Assembly: GCF_003182135.1 (NCBI RefSeq)
Contig: NZ_QGTL01000001.1
Location: 682,001-746,000 of the forward strand
Direction of reading: 5' to 3'
Source: Nocardia neocaledoniensis
GTDB taxonomy: Bacteria > Actinomycetota > Actinomycetes > Mycobacteriales > Mycobacteriaceae
Length of the DNA: 64,000 nucleotides
The notes below the pieces were generated by a model. The model was not told where the DNA came from. It did no database searches and saw nothing but the letters and a program-made list of their open reading frames with translations. A program made the position numbers and the translations under genes. Shown in pieces: positions 26,571 to 35,452 of the stretch; position 1 is the stretch's first letter; every line of letters starts with the position of its first letter.

Positions 26571-26576
26571 ACCTTA
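26571..26576 (-). promoter_or_regulatory. Putative -10 element of kinase 2 (TAAGGT)
   Basis: TAAGGT (26576-26571) fits TANNNT and lies 39 bases before the GTG start, the same distance as in kinase 1. The 35 bases at 26539-26573 are identical to those before kinase 1, suggesting a duplicated promoter and leader. Confidence 0.45.
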
Positions 26577-26615
26577 TCAAAGCCGCGCCGGTCGAACACC
26601 GGACCGTCGCTGCGC

Positions 26616-28172
26616 TCAGGTCAACGGGAAGCGGGCGACATCACCACGCAGTTTCGGCTCGATCGTGTCGCGCAGCGTGGCCTGGTTGGGACCGGTCGCG
26701 TCGTAGTAGAAGAGCAGGACCCAGCGCTCGCGTCCGGGCGCCGAATCGGTGGCGAGTATCGCCGAGCCCTCGTAGATGCCCATTTCGACCGTTTTGCGGG
26801 CACGGAGGCGATCGGTCCGTGTGCCGCTCATCGATTGGCCGCGGTCGTCGGTCTCGGCCAGGAAGCGGCCGACCACTTCGGCCGCCTTCTCCGCGGTGGG
26901 ATAGGCGAGGACGGCGTAGTGCGTGCCGTCGAGCGGGCTGATCGTGCAATGCCACTTCGCCGAGAAGCCGTCGAATCTGCGCATCCACTGTTGTTCGTAG
27001 CGCTCGTATCCCCGCGCGGCCGTGCACGAACGGCCCTCGTACCCGTCGCCGTCATCCGATCCGCCGGGCAGCAGCGCGGGGTAGGCGTCGCTCAGTGCGG
27101 CGAGTTCCTTGTGGCCGGGCGTCCGTCCCAGGATCTCCGCGACGAAGGTGTCCTCGTCCTGCCAAGCCCAGATTCCAACACCCACCGTCAGCGCACACAC
27201 GATCACCGCCGCCACCGTCACGGCGACGTGCCGGCCCGTGGACCGGCCCGGTGTCGGCCGGTGCGCGGGCGACGCGAATCCGGGATGCCGCGGCGGTACC
27301 GGGTGCGGTGCCGGGCTCACCGGGTGTGGGGCGTTCCCCGGACGAACGCCGGCCTGCACCGCGCGGCGCGCAGCGGCCGCGAATTCCGCGCACGAGTCGA
27401 ACCGATCGGCCGGCCGCTTCGCCAACGCTCGTGCGAGCACGCCGTCCAGAGCCTCGGGGAGGTCGGGCCGATGGGTCCGCAGCAGGGGCGGTGGCGATTG
27501 CAGATGGCCCTGGATCACCAGGACCGGGTTGGTCGCCTCGAACGGCGTCGTCCCCGTGAGCAGCGCGTACAGCGTGCACGCCAGGGAGTACTGATCGGAG
27601 CGGTGATCCAGGTGGGTACCGGTGAGCTGCTCGGGCGAGGCGTAGGCCAGGGTGGCGGTGAAGGTTCCCGTCTGCGTCAGGTGATGCACGTCGTCGCGCG
27701 GCCGCGCGATGCCGAAGTCGGTCAGCAGCACGCGTTCGTTGCCGTCGTTGTCGGCGAGCAGGATATTGGCCGGTTTCACATCCCGATGCAGGACCCCGTT
27801 GCGGTGCGCGTGGTCGAGCGCGGCCGCGGTCCCCTCGATGATGCGCAGAGCCCGCTCGACGGGGACCGGATGTTCGATGGTCGCCGCATCCACCCCGTCG
27901 ACGAACTGCATGCTGATCCACAGGTGCCCACCGTCGATCCCTCGGTCGTACACCGTGACGATGTTCGGATGCTCCAACTGCGCGGCCAGATCCGCCTCAC
28001 GCTCGAACCGCGCACGACTCTCGCTGTCGGAGAACAGCTCCGGATTCAGCAGCTTGAGCGCGATCCGCCGCGGCAGGCGCGGGTGCCGGGCCAGATACAC
28101 CGATCCCATTCCGCCACGGCCGAGTTGGCGGTCGATCGTGTACCCGGCGAAGACCGTTCCGTCAGAAACCAC
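26616..28172 (-). CDS. Receptor-type Ser/Thr protein kinase (array member 3)
   Basis: This 518-residue kinase has the same plan as its neighbours. The cytoplasmic Hanks kinase has Lys40, HRDVKP (Asp131), DFG (Asp152) and ASPEQL. A Pro/His linker rich in PAPHPVPP follows, then a transmembrane helix near residues 313-334 and an outside domain of about 185 residues. Outside motifs are AYPALLP, GRSCTAA, KWHCTIS, YPTAEKAAEVV and GRERWVLLFYYD. The pair of cysteines matches kinases 2 and 4. The GTG start follows GGGGGAAGC. It begins 48 bases after the stop of kinase 4. Ligand and targets are unknown. Confidence 0.92.
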   Translation of the reverse strand: MVSDGTVFAGYTIDRQLGRGGMGSVYLARHPRLPRRIALKLLNPELFSDSESRARFEREADLAAQLEHPNIVTVYDRGIDGGHLWISMQFVDGVDAATIEHPVPVERALRIIEGTAAALDHAHRNGVLHRDVKPANILLADNDGNERVLLTDFGIARPRDDVHHLTQTGTFTATLAYASPEQLTGTHLDHRSDQYSLACTLYALLTGTTPFEATNPVLVIQGHLQSPPPLLRTHRPDLPEALDGVLARALAKRPADRFDSCAEFAAAARRAVQAGVRPGNAPHPVSPAPHPVPPRHPGFASPAHRPTPGRSTGRHVAVTVAAVIVCALTVGVGIWAWQDEDTFVAEILGRTPGHKELAALSDAYPALLPGGSDDGDGYEGRSCTAARGYERYEQQWMRRFDGFSAKWHCTISPLDGTHYAVLAYPTAEKAAEVVGRFLAETDDRGQSMSGTRTDRLRARKTVEMGIYEGSAILATDSAPGRERWVLLFYYDATGPNQATLRDTIEPKLRGDVARFPLT

Positions 28173-28207
28173 GCTTCCCCCGCATCACGCCTGTCCTCCG
28201 GCTGAGG

Positions 28208-28213
28208 ACCGTA
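28208..28213 (-). promoter_or_regulatory. Putative -10 element of kinase 3 (TACGGT)
   Basis: TACGGT (28213-28208), in the context GATACGGTCC, resembles GATAAGGTCC before kinase 2. It lies 36 bases before the kinase 3 start, just beyond the stop of kinase 4, so each kinase may be separately transcribed. Confidence 0.4.
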
Positions 28214-28220
28214 TCAGTTC

Positions 28221-29849
28221 TCACAGCGGGGCCTTGGCAAGCCGAGTAACCAGATCGTCGAGCCCTGGCTGGTTCTGCCCTTTGTTGCCGTACTTCATAG
28301 GCAACGCGAAGAGCACGAATCGCTCGCGATCCGAACCGGTGAAAGTAGCGAGAACGGCCGATTTCTCGTCGTTGTATTGGTCGACATAGAACAAGCGGCG
28401 TTCCTGCCGCGTACCGACAGTCACGGAGCCACGATCGGTCGACTGGGCCACGAAGCCGTCCACCGCCGCCTTCGCCGCCGCAGCCGACTCGAAACTGTAG
28501 AAGCGAAAGGCGAACGCGTCGTCGTCGGGACTCAGACACTGCCAACGTGCCAGCCAGCCATCGAGCGCGCGGAGCGCTCCCTCACTGCGCGGACTGGGCA
28601 ACCAGCCAGGAATTCCGGTGCAGTCGGTGCCACGACCCGGACCCACCCGGAGGATCTCCGCGTCGCGGGTTTGACCGCCCGCAGCCGCAGAGCTGGTTTG
28701 GACGGCTTCTGCGGGCAGCATGCCGGGGAACGCCGCAACCAGAGCGGCGAGATCCTGGTGACCGCGTGGAATGTCGCGCTCGTAGGGCTTGGGATCCTGT
28801 GCGCCCCCGAGCGGCCAGAACCACACCGCGCCGGCGATCGCTGTCACACAGACAGCCACTGCTACGACGATCGTCGCGAACCGCCTCGACTTACGGCCGG
28901 AGACTGCGGGCCGAGGCGCCGCGGTGAGGTGCCGGGGCGGCGTGGGGAGCCCGCTCCGCGCCCGCGCACCGGAGACGGAGGCAGCCGTGGGCGGGAGTGC
29001 GTCCGCGCGGTCAGCGGTTGGATCGTTGCGGCTCGAGGCCCATCGCGCGGCGGCGGCGAATTCCGCACACGAATCGAAACGATCAGCCGGCCGCTTCGAC
29101 AGGGCGCGCGCGAGCACCGCGTCGAGGGCCACTGGGAGGTCGGGCCGATGAGCGCGCGGCGATGGTGGCGGTGCCTGCAGATGTCCCTGGATCACCAGGA
29201 CCGGATTCGTCGCCTCAAAGGGGGTGACCCCAGTGAGCAGCGAGTACAGCGTGCAGGCCAGGGAGTACTGGTCGGCACGATGGTCCAGATAGGCGCCGGT
29301 GAGTTGCTCGGGTGAGGCGTAAGTGAGGGTGGCGGTGAAGGTGCCCGTCTGCGTCAGGTGATGCACGTCGTCACGGGGCCGAGCGATCCCGAAATCGGTC
29401 AGCAACACCCGTTCCTGGCCGTCGGTGCCCGTGAGGAGGATGTTGGCGGGCTTCACGTCCCGATGCAGGACGCCGTTGCCGTGCGCGTGGTCGAGCGCCG
29501 CCGCGGTGCCCTCGATGATGCGCAGGGCCCGCTCCGCCGGGACGGGATGGTCGATGGCCGCCGCGTCCACCCCGTCGACGAACTGCATGCTGATCCACAG
29601 ACGACCGTCGTCGACACCGCGGTCGTACACCGTGACGATGTTCGGGTGCTCCAGGCGGGCCGCGAGATCCGCCTCGCGCTCGAAGCGGGCGCGGATCTCG
29701 TTGTCCGAGAACAGCTCCGGGTTCAGCAGTTTGAGGGCGATCTGGCGCGGCAGCCGGGGATGCCTGGCCAGGTACACCGAGCCCATCCCGCCGCGCCCCA
29801 GTTGCCGTTCGATCGCGTAGCCGGCGAAGACGTCCCCCGTCGCAAGCAT
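28221..29849 (-). CDS. Receptor-type Ser/Thr protein kinase (array member 4, first in transcription order)
   Basis: This 542-residue kinase is the most diverged of the array. Kinase motifs are complete (GRGGMGSVYLA, Lys40, HRDVKP, DFGIARP, ASPEQL). A linker rich in Ala/Pro/Arg follows, then a transmembrane helix near residues 324-345 (IVVAVAVCVTAIAGAVWFW). The outside domain of about 195 residues has AFPGMLP, GTDCTGIP, RWQCLSP, FESAAAAKAAVDGF and DRERFVLFALP, alignable with kinases 2 and 3. ATG 29849 follows GGGGGAGAC. A TAAGTT hexamer at 29923-29918 may be its -10. The upstream neighbour is the L11 paralog, 92 bases away on the same strand. Confidence 0.92.
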   Translation of the reverse strand: MLATGDVFAGYAIERQLGRGGMGSVYLARHPRLPRQIALKLLNPELFSDNEIRARFEREADLAARLEHPNIVTVYDRGVDDGRLWISMQFVDGVDAAAIDHPVPAERALRIIEGTAAALDHAHGNGVLHRDVKPANILLTGTDGQERVLLTDFGIARPRDDVHHLTQTGTFTATLTYASPEQLTGAYLDHRADQYSLACTLYSLLTGVTPFEATNPVLVIQGHLQAPPPSPRAHRPDLPVALDAVLARALSKRPADRFDSCAEFAAAARWASSRNDPTADRADALPPTAASVSGARARSGLPTPPRHLTAAPRPAVSGRKSRRFATIVVAVAVCVTAIAGAVWFWPLGGAQDPKPYERDIPRGHQDLAALVAAFPGMLPAEAVQTSSAAAGGQTRDAEILRVGPGRGTDCTGIPGWLPSPRSEGALRALDGWLARWQCLSPDDDAFAFRFYSFESAAAAKAAVDGFVAQSTDRGSVTVGTRQERRLFYVDQYNDEKSAVLATFTGSDRERFVLFALPMKYGNKGQNQPGLDDLVTRLAKAPL

Positions 29850-29941
29850 GTCTCCCCCGTTGTTCTCGCCGATCGGTGCCGGGCCGAGGACGGATGCCCG
29901 TCGACTCGGCAGTCACCAACTTAGCGCGGCCGACCCGACCG

Positions 29942-30364
29942 TCACTCCTCGATGCGGACGCCCATCGATCGAGCGGTGCCTGCGACGATCCGCATCGCCG
30001 CCTCCACATCGGTGGTGTTGAGGTCGGGGAGTTTGCGAAGGGCAATGCGGCGCAATTGTTCTCGGGAGAGCGCGCCGACCCGCTTGTGCCCGGGCTGCGG
30101 TGACCCGCCGGTGCCGAGCGCCGTGCGGATCAGCGATGCCGTCGGCGGGGTCTTGAGCCGCATGGTCCAGCGTTTGCGGGCATCGATGGTGATGACCGCG
30201 GGGATGATCTCCCCGCGCCGATCGGCCGTCGCCGCGTCGTAGCGGCGTTTGACCTCGAACGGCGGGACACCGGTGGGGCCGAGCATCTTGCCGAGGATCA
30301 TGAGCGAGGCATTGCCCGCTTCGAGCTCGAGAGTGACTGTGACAGAGGCTGTTTCGCGCGCCAT
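29942..30364 (-). CDS. Divergent paralog of ribosomal protein L11
   Basis: This 140-residue protein aligns end to end with ribosomal protein L11, which binds the 23S GTPase centre. The C-terminal RNA-binding half is well kept: LKTPPTASLI, HKRVGALSREQLR, DLNTTDVEAAMRI and GTARSMGV. In the N-terminal domain the proline-rich segment of normal L11 (NPxPPVGPALG) is replaced by ASLMILGKMLG, losing the prolines that contact thiopeptide antibiotics, and one residue is deleted. ATG 30364 is chosen; TTG 30370 is also open. It stands apart from L1 and other ribosomal genes, so the housekeeping rplK must lie elsewhere. It may alter ribosome factor binding or thiopeptide sensitivity. Confidence 0.88.
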   Translation of the reverse strand: MARETASVTVTLELEAGNASLMILGKMLGPTGVPPFEVKRRYDAATADRRGEIIPAVITIDARKRWTMRLKTPPTASLIRTALGTGGSPQPGHKRVGALSREQLRRIALRKLPDLNTTDVEAAMRIVAGTARSMGVRIEE

Positions 30365-30483
30365 AGTCAACGATCTCGGATGCGGGCCTCGTTCCGGTCC
30401 CGCGCGGGTAACGCCTCGGCGGCAAGGTGCGCCCGCTGCGTGTTCGAGTCGCCGCGGTCGCGTTCACCTGTCAGGCTGTGGCG

Positions 30484-31287
30484 GTGAAACGTGACGTTTC
30501 CGCCGCCCTGGAGATCGCGGTGCACGCCGACACGATCCTGCAATGGCAGATCGCCGTCGCCCGGCAACCGGGCATCGACCTGGTCGAATCCCTGACCTGC
30601 GTGCTCGACGGCGAGCTCCTCGTCCCGCGCGAGCTGATCGGTCCGCATCACTCCCGGCTGCACGTCCTCGAGGTCGGCGCGGGCACCCTGCGCCTGGACT
30701 ATCAGGCGACCGTGTTCGGCACCGCCGTCCCCGACGTGGCCAGCGACTACGACGTGGCCCTGTATCGCCGTCCCAGCCGCTACGCCGAGTCCGACAAGCT
30801 GCTCGGCTTCGCCGCCGCCGAATTCGGTTACGGCATCGTCGATCCGGATGTCGCCGCCCGGGTGGCGGCCTGGGTGGGCAGGCGGATCTCATACGTGGCG
30901 GGCAGCAGCGCGCCGATCGACGGCGCGGTGGAGACCCTGCTGTCGGGCACCGGCGTCTGCCGCGACTTCTCCCACCTGGTGGTGGCGCTGCTGCGCGCGG
31001 TCGGCGTGCCAGCCCGGGTGGCCGCGGTCTACGCACCCGGGTGCGTGCCGATGGATTTCCACGCGGTGGCCGAGGCCTGGGTCGGCGGCGCTTGGCTCAC
31101 CCTCGACCCGACCTGCCTCGCGCCCCGCTCGAGCCTGGTCCGCATCGCCACCGGCCGCGACGCCGCCGACATCGCCTTCCTGGACAACCACGGCGGCGAC
31201 ATCACCCTCCGATCGATGACCGTCAACGCCTTCGTCGACGGCCCACTCCCCTACGACGACTTCGCCACCCCCAGCATCATCACCTGA
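30484..31287 (+). CDS. Transglutaminase-like cysteine protease-fold protein
   Basis: This 267-residue protein has the Cys-His-Asp triad of bacterial transglutaminase-like proteins: Cys159 in GVCRDFSH, His193 in DFHAVAEAWV and Asp208 in LDPTCLAP. The N-terminal third resembles the beta-rich domain usually found before the core (HSRLHVLEVGAGTLRLDY). There is no signal peptide, so it acts in the cytoplasm. GTG 30484 is the preferred start; the frame is open upstream to 30427. It is divergent from the L11 paralog with a 119-base gap. Proteins of this group may be peptidases or amidases rather than crosslinkers; the substrate is unknown. Confidence 0.83.
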   Translation: MKRDVSAALEIAVHADTILQWQIAVARQPGIDLVESLTCVLDGELLVPRELIGPHHSRLHVLEVGAGTLRLDYQATVFGTAVPDVASDYDVALYRRPSRYAESDKLLGFAAAEFGYGIVDPDVAARVAAWVGRRISYVAGSSAPIDGAVETLLSGTGVCRDFSHLVVALLRAVGVPARVAAVYAPGCVPMDFHAVAEAWVGGAWLTLDPTCLAPRSSLVRIATGRDAADIAFLDNHGGDITLRSMTVNAFVDGPLPYDDFATPSIIT

Positions 31288-31365
31288 CGGCCGCACCGAA
31301 TCAGGTCCTCGACCGGCACGTGCCGTCGGCAGCAGGTAGGGTTCCTCCGCTGGAAGAGGGAGTTC

Positions 31366-32223
31366 ATGAACACTTGGCGCGAGCTGGACGCCGCCACCAG
31401 AAGGTCACTGCTGCGCGGCGAACCCGCCACCGATCCCGAGGTCGATCGGATCGCGCGAGCCTATGCGGAAGGCGAACTCAGAGCCCCGATCGCCCGCCAG
31501 GTCGTGTACGCGGTGCCGCTCGGGGTGATCGGAGGCATCGGACTGGCGGCGACTCGCTCCGTCACCGGTTGGTCCGTCTCCGACCTCGCACCCTTTCTCG
31601 TGCTCGCGGCCGTCGGTTACGTGGTCCTGGCCGCCCGCCGCAAACTCGCGCTGACCCGGATACTCAACGTCAGTCACGGAACTCCGCGAGAACCCGTGCC
31701 GGGCACGTCGTCCGAGGCGTTGGCGATCAGAGTCTCCCGGGCAGGCGCGCTGAGAATGATGGCGCCCTACCTGATCGTGATCGTCGCCTTGCTGATCGCC
31801 GGCGCGGTGTGGTCGATGCCGTGGTTGGCCGTCGGCGCCGGGCTGGCCGCGGTGCCGGTGCTCGCCTACACGGGCTATCTGCTGACCGGGACGACGACCG
31901 ATCGAGGCATAATCCTCGACGCGCACGGACTGCACTACCCACATCGCCGCGCCCAGGTGGCATGGGAATCGGTGCGCGAGATCAGGGTTTTCCCGCTGCG
32001 CGCGACGGCGAGCGACCAGCGTCAGGTCATCGCGTTCATCCTTCACGACGACGAGCACTACCTGCGGCAGCTCCCCGCCTGGGAAGCGCGGCTGTGCCGG
32101 ATGAACAGGAAGACCTACCTGTCATCGCTGGTCATGATCGACGGTTTCGTCGACACGCCCGTCGGCGTGATCGCCGCCACCGCGGCCGCGCTGTCACGGT
32201 TGCCCGTCACCGCCAGCCACTGA
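31366..32223 (+). CDS. Hypothetical membrane protein, 285 aa
   Basis: I do not recognise a named family. The N-terminal 40 residues are charged. Four hydrophobic segments follow, about residues 45-62, 70-90, 125-150 and 150-178 (MAPYLIVIVALLIAGAVW is the clearest). The C-terminal 100 residues look cytoplasmic and beta-rich, possibly a PH-like domain (IILDAHGLHYPHRRAQVAWE). ATG 31366 follows GAGGGAGTTC. It sits between the transglutaminase-like gene and the convergent rlmN, 21 bases away. Confidence 0.75.
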   Translation: MNTWRELDAATRRSLLRGEPATDPEVDRIARAYAEGELRAPIARQVVYAVPLGVIGGIGLAATRSVTGWSVSDLAPFLVLAAVGYVVLAARRKLALTRILNVSHGTPREPVPGTSSEALAIRVSRAGALRMMAPYLIVIVALLIAGAVWSMPWLAVGAGLAAVPVLAYTGYLLTGTTTDRGIILDAHGLHYPHRRAQVAWESVREIRVFPLRATASDQRQVIAFILHDDEHYLRQLPAWEARLCRMNRKTYLSSLVMIDGFVDTPVGVIAATAAALSRLPVTASH

Positions 32224-32244
32224 TCCCCTGGGCGGCTGTTCGAC

Positions 32245-33354
32245 TCAGCCCTCGGCCGCCAGCTGACCACAGGCCGCGGCGATCTCCTGGCCGCGGGTGT
32301 CGCGCACCGTGCACGAGACGCCCTGGGCGATCACGCGGCGGACGAACTCACGCTCGACCGGCTTCGGGCTGGCGTCCCACTCGCTGCCCGGGGTCGGGTT
32401 GAGCGGGATCAGGTTCACGTGCACCAACGGACCCAAAGCCTTGTGCAGCTTCTTGCCGAGCATGTCCGCCCGCCACGGCTGGTCGTTGACGTCGCGGATC
32501 AGCGCGTACTCGATCGAGACGCGCCGCCCCGACTTGTCCGCGTAATACCGCGCGGCGTCGAGCACCTCGGCGATCGACCAGCGGTTGTTCACCGGCACCA
32601 GAGTGTCGCGCAGTTCGTCGTCGGGCGTGTGCAGCGAGACGGCCAAGCGCACCGACATGTCCTCGTCGGCCAGCTTGCGGATCGCGGGCGCGAGGCCGAC
32701 GGTCGAGACCGTCACCGAGCGCTGCGAGATGCCGAGACCGTCCGGCGCGGGCGAGGTGATCCGCCGGACCGCGTTGACCACCCGCTTGTAGTTGGCCAGC
32801 GGCTCCCCCATGCCCATGAAGACGATGTTGGACAGCCGGCCGGGGCCGCCGTGCACCTCACCGTCGCGCAGCGCCGCGGCGGCCGCCCGCACCTGGTCGA
32901 CGATCTCGGCCGTCGACAGATTGCGGTTCAGACCGGCCTGACCGGTCGCACAGAACGGGCACGCCATGCCGCAGCCCGCCTGGCTGGAGATGCACAGGGT
33001 GTTGCGGTCGGGGTAGCGCATGAGCACGCTCTCCAACAGCGTGCCGTCGTGGGCGCGCCACAGCGTCTTGCGGGTGTCGCCCTCGTCGCAGGCCAGGTGG
33101 CGGACCACCGACAGCAGCGGTGGGAACAGCGTCGCACCGACCTTCTCGCGCACGTCGGCGGGCAGATCGGTCATCTGCGCGGCATCGGCCTGCAGGCGGC
33201 CGTAGTACTGGCGGGCCAGCTGGTCGGCGCGGAACTTGGGCAGGCCGAGCTCCTGCACCGCGACCTTGCGCTCGTCCGCGTCCAGATCGGCGAGGTGGCG
33301 CGGCGGCATACCGCGACGCGGGGCATCGAACACGAGGGGCAGGGAGGTGGCCAT
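32245..33354 (-). CDS. rlmN: Dual-specificity 23S rRNA/tRNA adenine-C2 methyltransferase
   Basis: This 369-residue radical-SAM enzyme methylates C2 of A2503 in 23S rRNA and A37 of some tRNAs. The cluster-binding CxxxCxxC motif is CGMACPFC. The methyl-carrying cysteine is in the C-terminal [15 protein letters not shown] and SVSTVG-type strands complete the core (here VTVSTVGL). In M. tuberculosis the ortholog (Rv2880c) also lies next to cdsA. It is convergent with the membrane gene and divergent from the lapA-like gene. Confidence 0.96.
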   Translation of the reverse strand: MATSLPLVFDAPRRGMPPRHLADLDADERKVAVQELGLPKFRADQLARQYYGRLQADAAQMTDLPADVREKVGATLFPPLLSVVRHLACDEGDTRKTLWRAHDGTLLESVLMRYPDRNTLCISSQAGCGMACPFCATGQAGLNRNLSTAEIVDQVRAAAAALRDGEVHGGPGRLSNIVFMGMGEPLANYKRVVNAVRRITSPAPDGLGISQRSVTVSTVGLAPAIRKLADEDMSVRLAVSLHTPDDELRDTLVPVNNRWSIAEVLDAARYYADKSGRRVSIEYALIRDVNDQPWRADMLGKKLHKALGPLVHVNLIPLNPTPGSEWDASPKPVEREFVRRVIAQGVSCTVRDTRGQEIAAACGQLAAEG

Positions 33355-33467
33355 AATTTCACCATTGTCCCAAACGGCGACGGGCGCCCGATGGCCGGGC
33401 CGCCACGCCGAACGCCGTTATCGAGAAGATGCGTGCACCGGTGATAGCCGTCGGCGATGATCGAACC

Positions 33468-33836
33468 ATGTCCACCAACGCAGAATCCGGTGCGTCAGCC
33501 GCGGCGCACGAGCCGACGACGCCGAAAGCCGAGCCACCGGCCAAGCATCGCAGGGACGAGCAGGTCCCGGTCAAGCGCGTCACGCCGAAGGGCGTCCACG
33601 GATCGCGGACCGGCTACACCTGGACCGGGCTGCTCGCGGCGGCGATCATCGGCATCGTCCTGCTGGTGTTCATCATCCAGAACCTGGACCAGGCGAAGGT
33701 CACCCTGTTCTTCTGGGATTTCTCGCTGCCGCTCGGCATCACGGTGCTGCTGTCGGTGATCGCGGGGGCGCTGGTGATGGGCCTGGTCGGCGGCGTCCGG
33801 ATCCTGCAGCTGCGCCACGCCGCCAAGAAGCCCTGA
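33468..33836 (+). CDS. LapA-domain (DUF1049) small membrane protein
   Basis: This 122-residue protein has a hydrophilic N-terminal 50 residues and two transmembrane helices, TGLLAAAIIGIVLLVFIIQN and GITVLLSVIAGALVMGLVGG, separated by LDQAKVTLFFWDFSLP. That arrangement is the lipopolysaccharide-assembly-protein-A-like fold (DUF1049). In actinobacteria it cannot serve lipopolysaccharide assembly, and its role is unknown. ATG 33468 begins the conserved hydrophilic part. Its stop lies 2 bases from that of the convergent cdsA. Confidence 0.88.
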   Translation: MSTNAESGASAAAHEPTTPKAEPPAKHRRDEQVPVKRVTPKGVHGSRTGYTWTGLLAAAIIGIVLLVFIIQNLDQAKVTLFFWDFSLPLGITVLLSVIAGALVMGLVGGVRILQLRHAAKKP

Positions 33837-33838
33837 GC

Positions 33839-34795
33839 TTACAGCAGGGCGCTGAGCACGAGCCAGGACACGAAGGCCGAGGGCAGCATCGAGTCGAGCC
33901 GGTCCATGATGCCGCCGTGGCCGGGCAGCATCGTGCCCATGTCCTTGATGCCGAGCTCCCGCTTGATCTGGGACTCGATCAGGTCGCCGCAGGTCGCCAC
34001 GACCACCAGGCCGACACCGAGCACCACACCGATCATCGAGTTCGCCTCGAGCAGCAGGGTGACGGTCAGCAGACCGCCGATCACGCTGAACACCAGCGAA
34101 CCGCAGAATCCCTCCCACGACTTCTTCGGGCTGATCGCGGGCACCATCGGATGCCTGCCGAACAGCACCCCGGCGACATAGCCGCCGACGTCGGAGCACA
34201 CCACCAGGATCATGAACGTCAGCACCCGCAGGTTGCCGTCGGGCTCGAGCAGCAGCAGCGTGGAGAACGCCGCGAGCAGCGGGATCCAGGTGAGGGTGAA
34301 CAGCGCGATCGAGGTGTCGCGCAGGAAGTTCTTCGGCGCGGTGTTGAGGCCGTGATCGAACAGCCGCCACACCATGCAGACCAGTGCCGTCGCGGCGAAC
34401 GCGCCGACCACCCCGCGCGCACCCCACGGCCAGCCGAGCCAGAACACCGCCTGACCGCCCACCAGCAGCGGGATCCGCGGCACCAGCACATCGGCCTCAC
34501 GCAGCCGCTTGGCGACCTCCCAGGTCGCCACACCGACCGCGGCACCCGCCACGCCGATGAAGACCTTGGGGACGAACAGCAGGATCGCGATGAGCGAGAG
34601 CCCGAGGCCGAGGCCGACCGCCAGCGCCGCGGGCAGGTTGCGGCCCGCCCGCGACGCCGGCGCCTGCGGTTCGGCAGGCTCGTCGACCTGTGGTGTCGGC
34701 GTCGCCGCGTCGGTCGGGTCGACCTGATCCGGCATCGGCTCCGGTGCCGCTCCCGTGGCGGCGGCGTCTTCGGCCACGATTGTCCCGTCGCTCAA
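33839..34795 (-). CDS. cdsA: Phosphatidate cytidylyltransferase
   Basis: This 318-residue membrane enzyme makes CDP-diacylglycerol, the precursor of phosphatidylinositol, phosphatidylglycerol and cardiolipin. About 70 hydrophilic residues rich in Pro, Ala, Asp and Glu precede eight hydrophobic helices. The family signature near the C-terminus is clear: KDMGTMLPGHGGIMDRLDS, with SIKR-like KREL before it. It is the last gene of the pyrH-frr-cdsA run, 50 bases after frr, in the order conserved in mycobacteria. Confidence 0.95.
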   Translation of the reverse strand: MSDGTIVAEDAAATGAAPEPMPDQVDPTDAATPTPQVDEPAEPQAPASRAGRNLPAALAVGLGLGLSLIAILLFVPKVFIGVAGAAVGVATWEVAKRLREADVLVPRIPLLVGGQAVFWLGWPWGARGVVGAFAATALVCMVWRLFDHGLNTAPKNFLRDTSIALFTLTWIPLLAAFSTLLLLEPDGNLRVLTFMILVVCSDVGGYVAGVLFGRHPMVPAISPKKSWEGFCGSLVFSVIGGLLTVTLLLEANSMIGVVLGVGLVVVATCGDLIESQIKRELGIKDMGTMLPGHGGIMDRLDSMLPSAFVSWLVLSALL

Positions 34796-34845
34796 CTCGT
34801 CGTTCCGTTCATCCCCCGCACGAGCGGGACTGGCGAGATCTGCGC

Positions 34846-35403
34846 TCAGACCTCGAGCAGTTCGGCTTCCTTGTGCTTGACCAGCTCATCGATCTGGCCC
34901 ACGTACTTGGCGGTGGTCTTGTCGAGCTCCTTCTCGGCGCGCCCGACCTCGTCCTCACCCGCCTCGCCATCTTTCTGGATCCGGCCGAGTTCGTCCATCG
35001 CCTTGCGGCGGACGTTGCGGATCGAGACCTTGGCGTCCTCGCCCTTGCCCTTGGCCATCTTGACCATCTCGCGGCGGCGTTCCTCGGTGAGCTGCGGCAC
35101 CGTGATCCGCAGGATGTCACCGTTGTTCGTGGGGTTCACGCCCAGGTCGGAGTTGCGGATCGCGTTCTCGATCGGGCCGAGCTGGCTCTGCTCGTAGGGC
35201 TTGATCACCACCATGCGCGGCTCGGGCACGGTGATGCTCGCCATCTGCGTGATCGGCGTCGGCGAGCCGTAGTAGTCGACCACCACGCGCGAGAACATGC
35301 CGGGGTTGGCGCGGCCGGTCCGAATGGTTCCCAGATCGTCCTTCGCCACCGAGACGGCCTTCTCCATCTTCTCCTCGGCATCGAAGAGCGCTTCATCAAT
35401 CAC
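34846..35403 (-). CDS. frr: Ribosome recycling factor
   Basis: This 185-residue factor, with EF-G, splits post-termination ribosomes. Conserved residues are visible along the whole length: [59 protein letters not shown] and [17 protein letters not shown] 35403 follows GGAGGAATCGGTC and gives the family's usual length. It lies 49 bases after pyrH and is likely co-transcribed with it. Confidence 0.97.
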   Translation of the reverse strand: MIDEALFDAEEKMEKAVSVAKDDLGTIRTGRANPGMFSRVVVDYYGSPTPITQMASITVPEPRMVVIKPYEQSQLGPIENAIRNSDLGVNPTNNGDILRITVPQLTEERRREMVKMAKGKGEDAKVSIRNVRRKAMDELGRIQKDGEAGEDEVGRAEKELDKTTAKYVGQIDELVKHKEAELLEV

Positions 35404-35452
35404 GACCGATTCCTCCACAGCGTCGTCATCGTCGTCCTGTCGCGGGACGGGA

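Noticed and set aside
26533..26580. A TTG start adding 16 residues to kinase 2
   Set aside because: The same stretch before kinase 1 has no start codon at that place, and the region looks like a shared promoter and leader instead.
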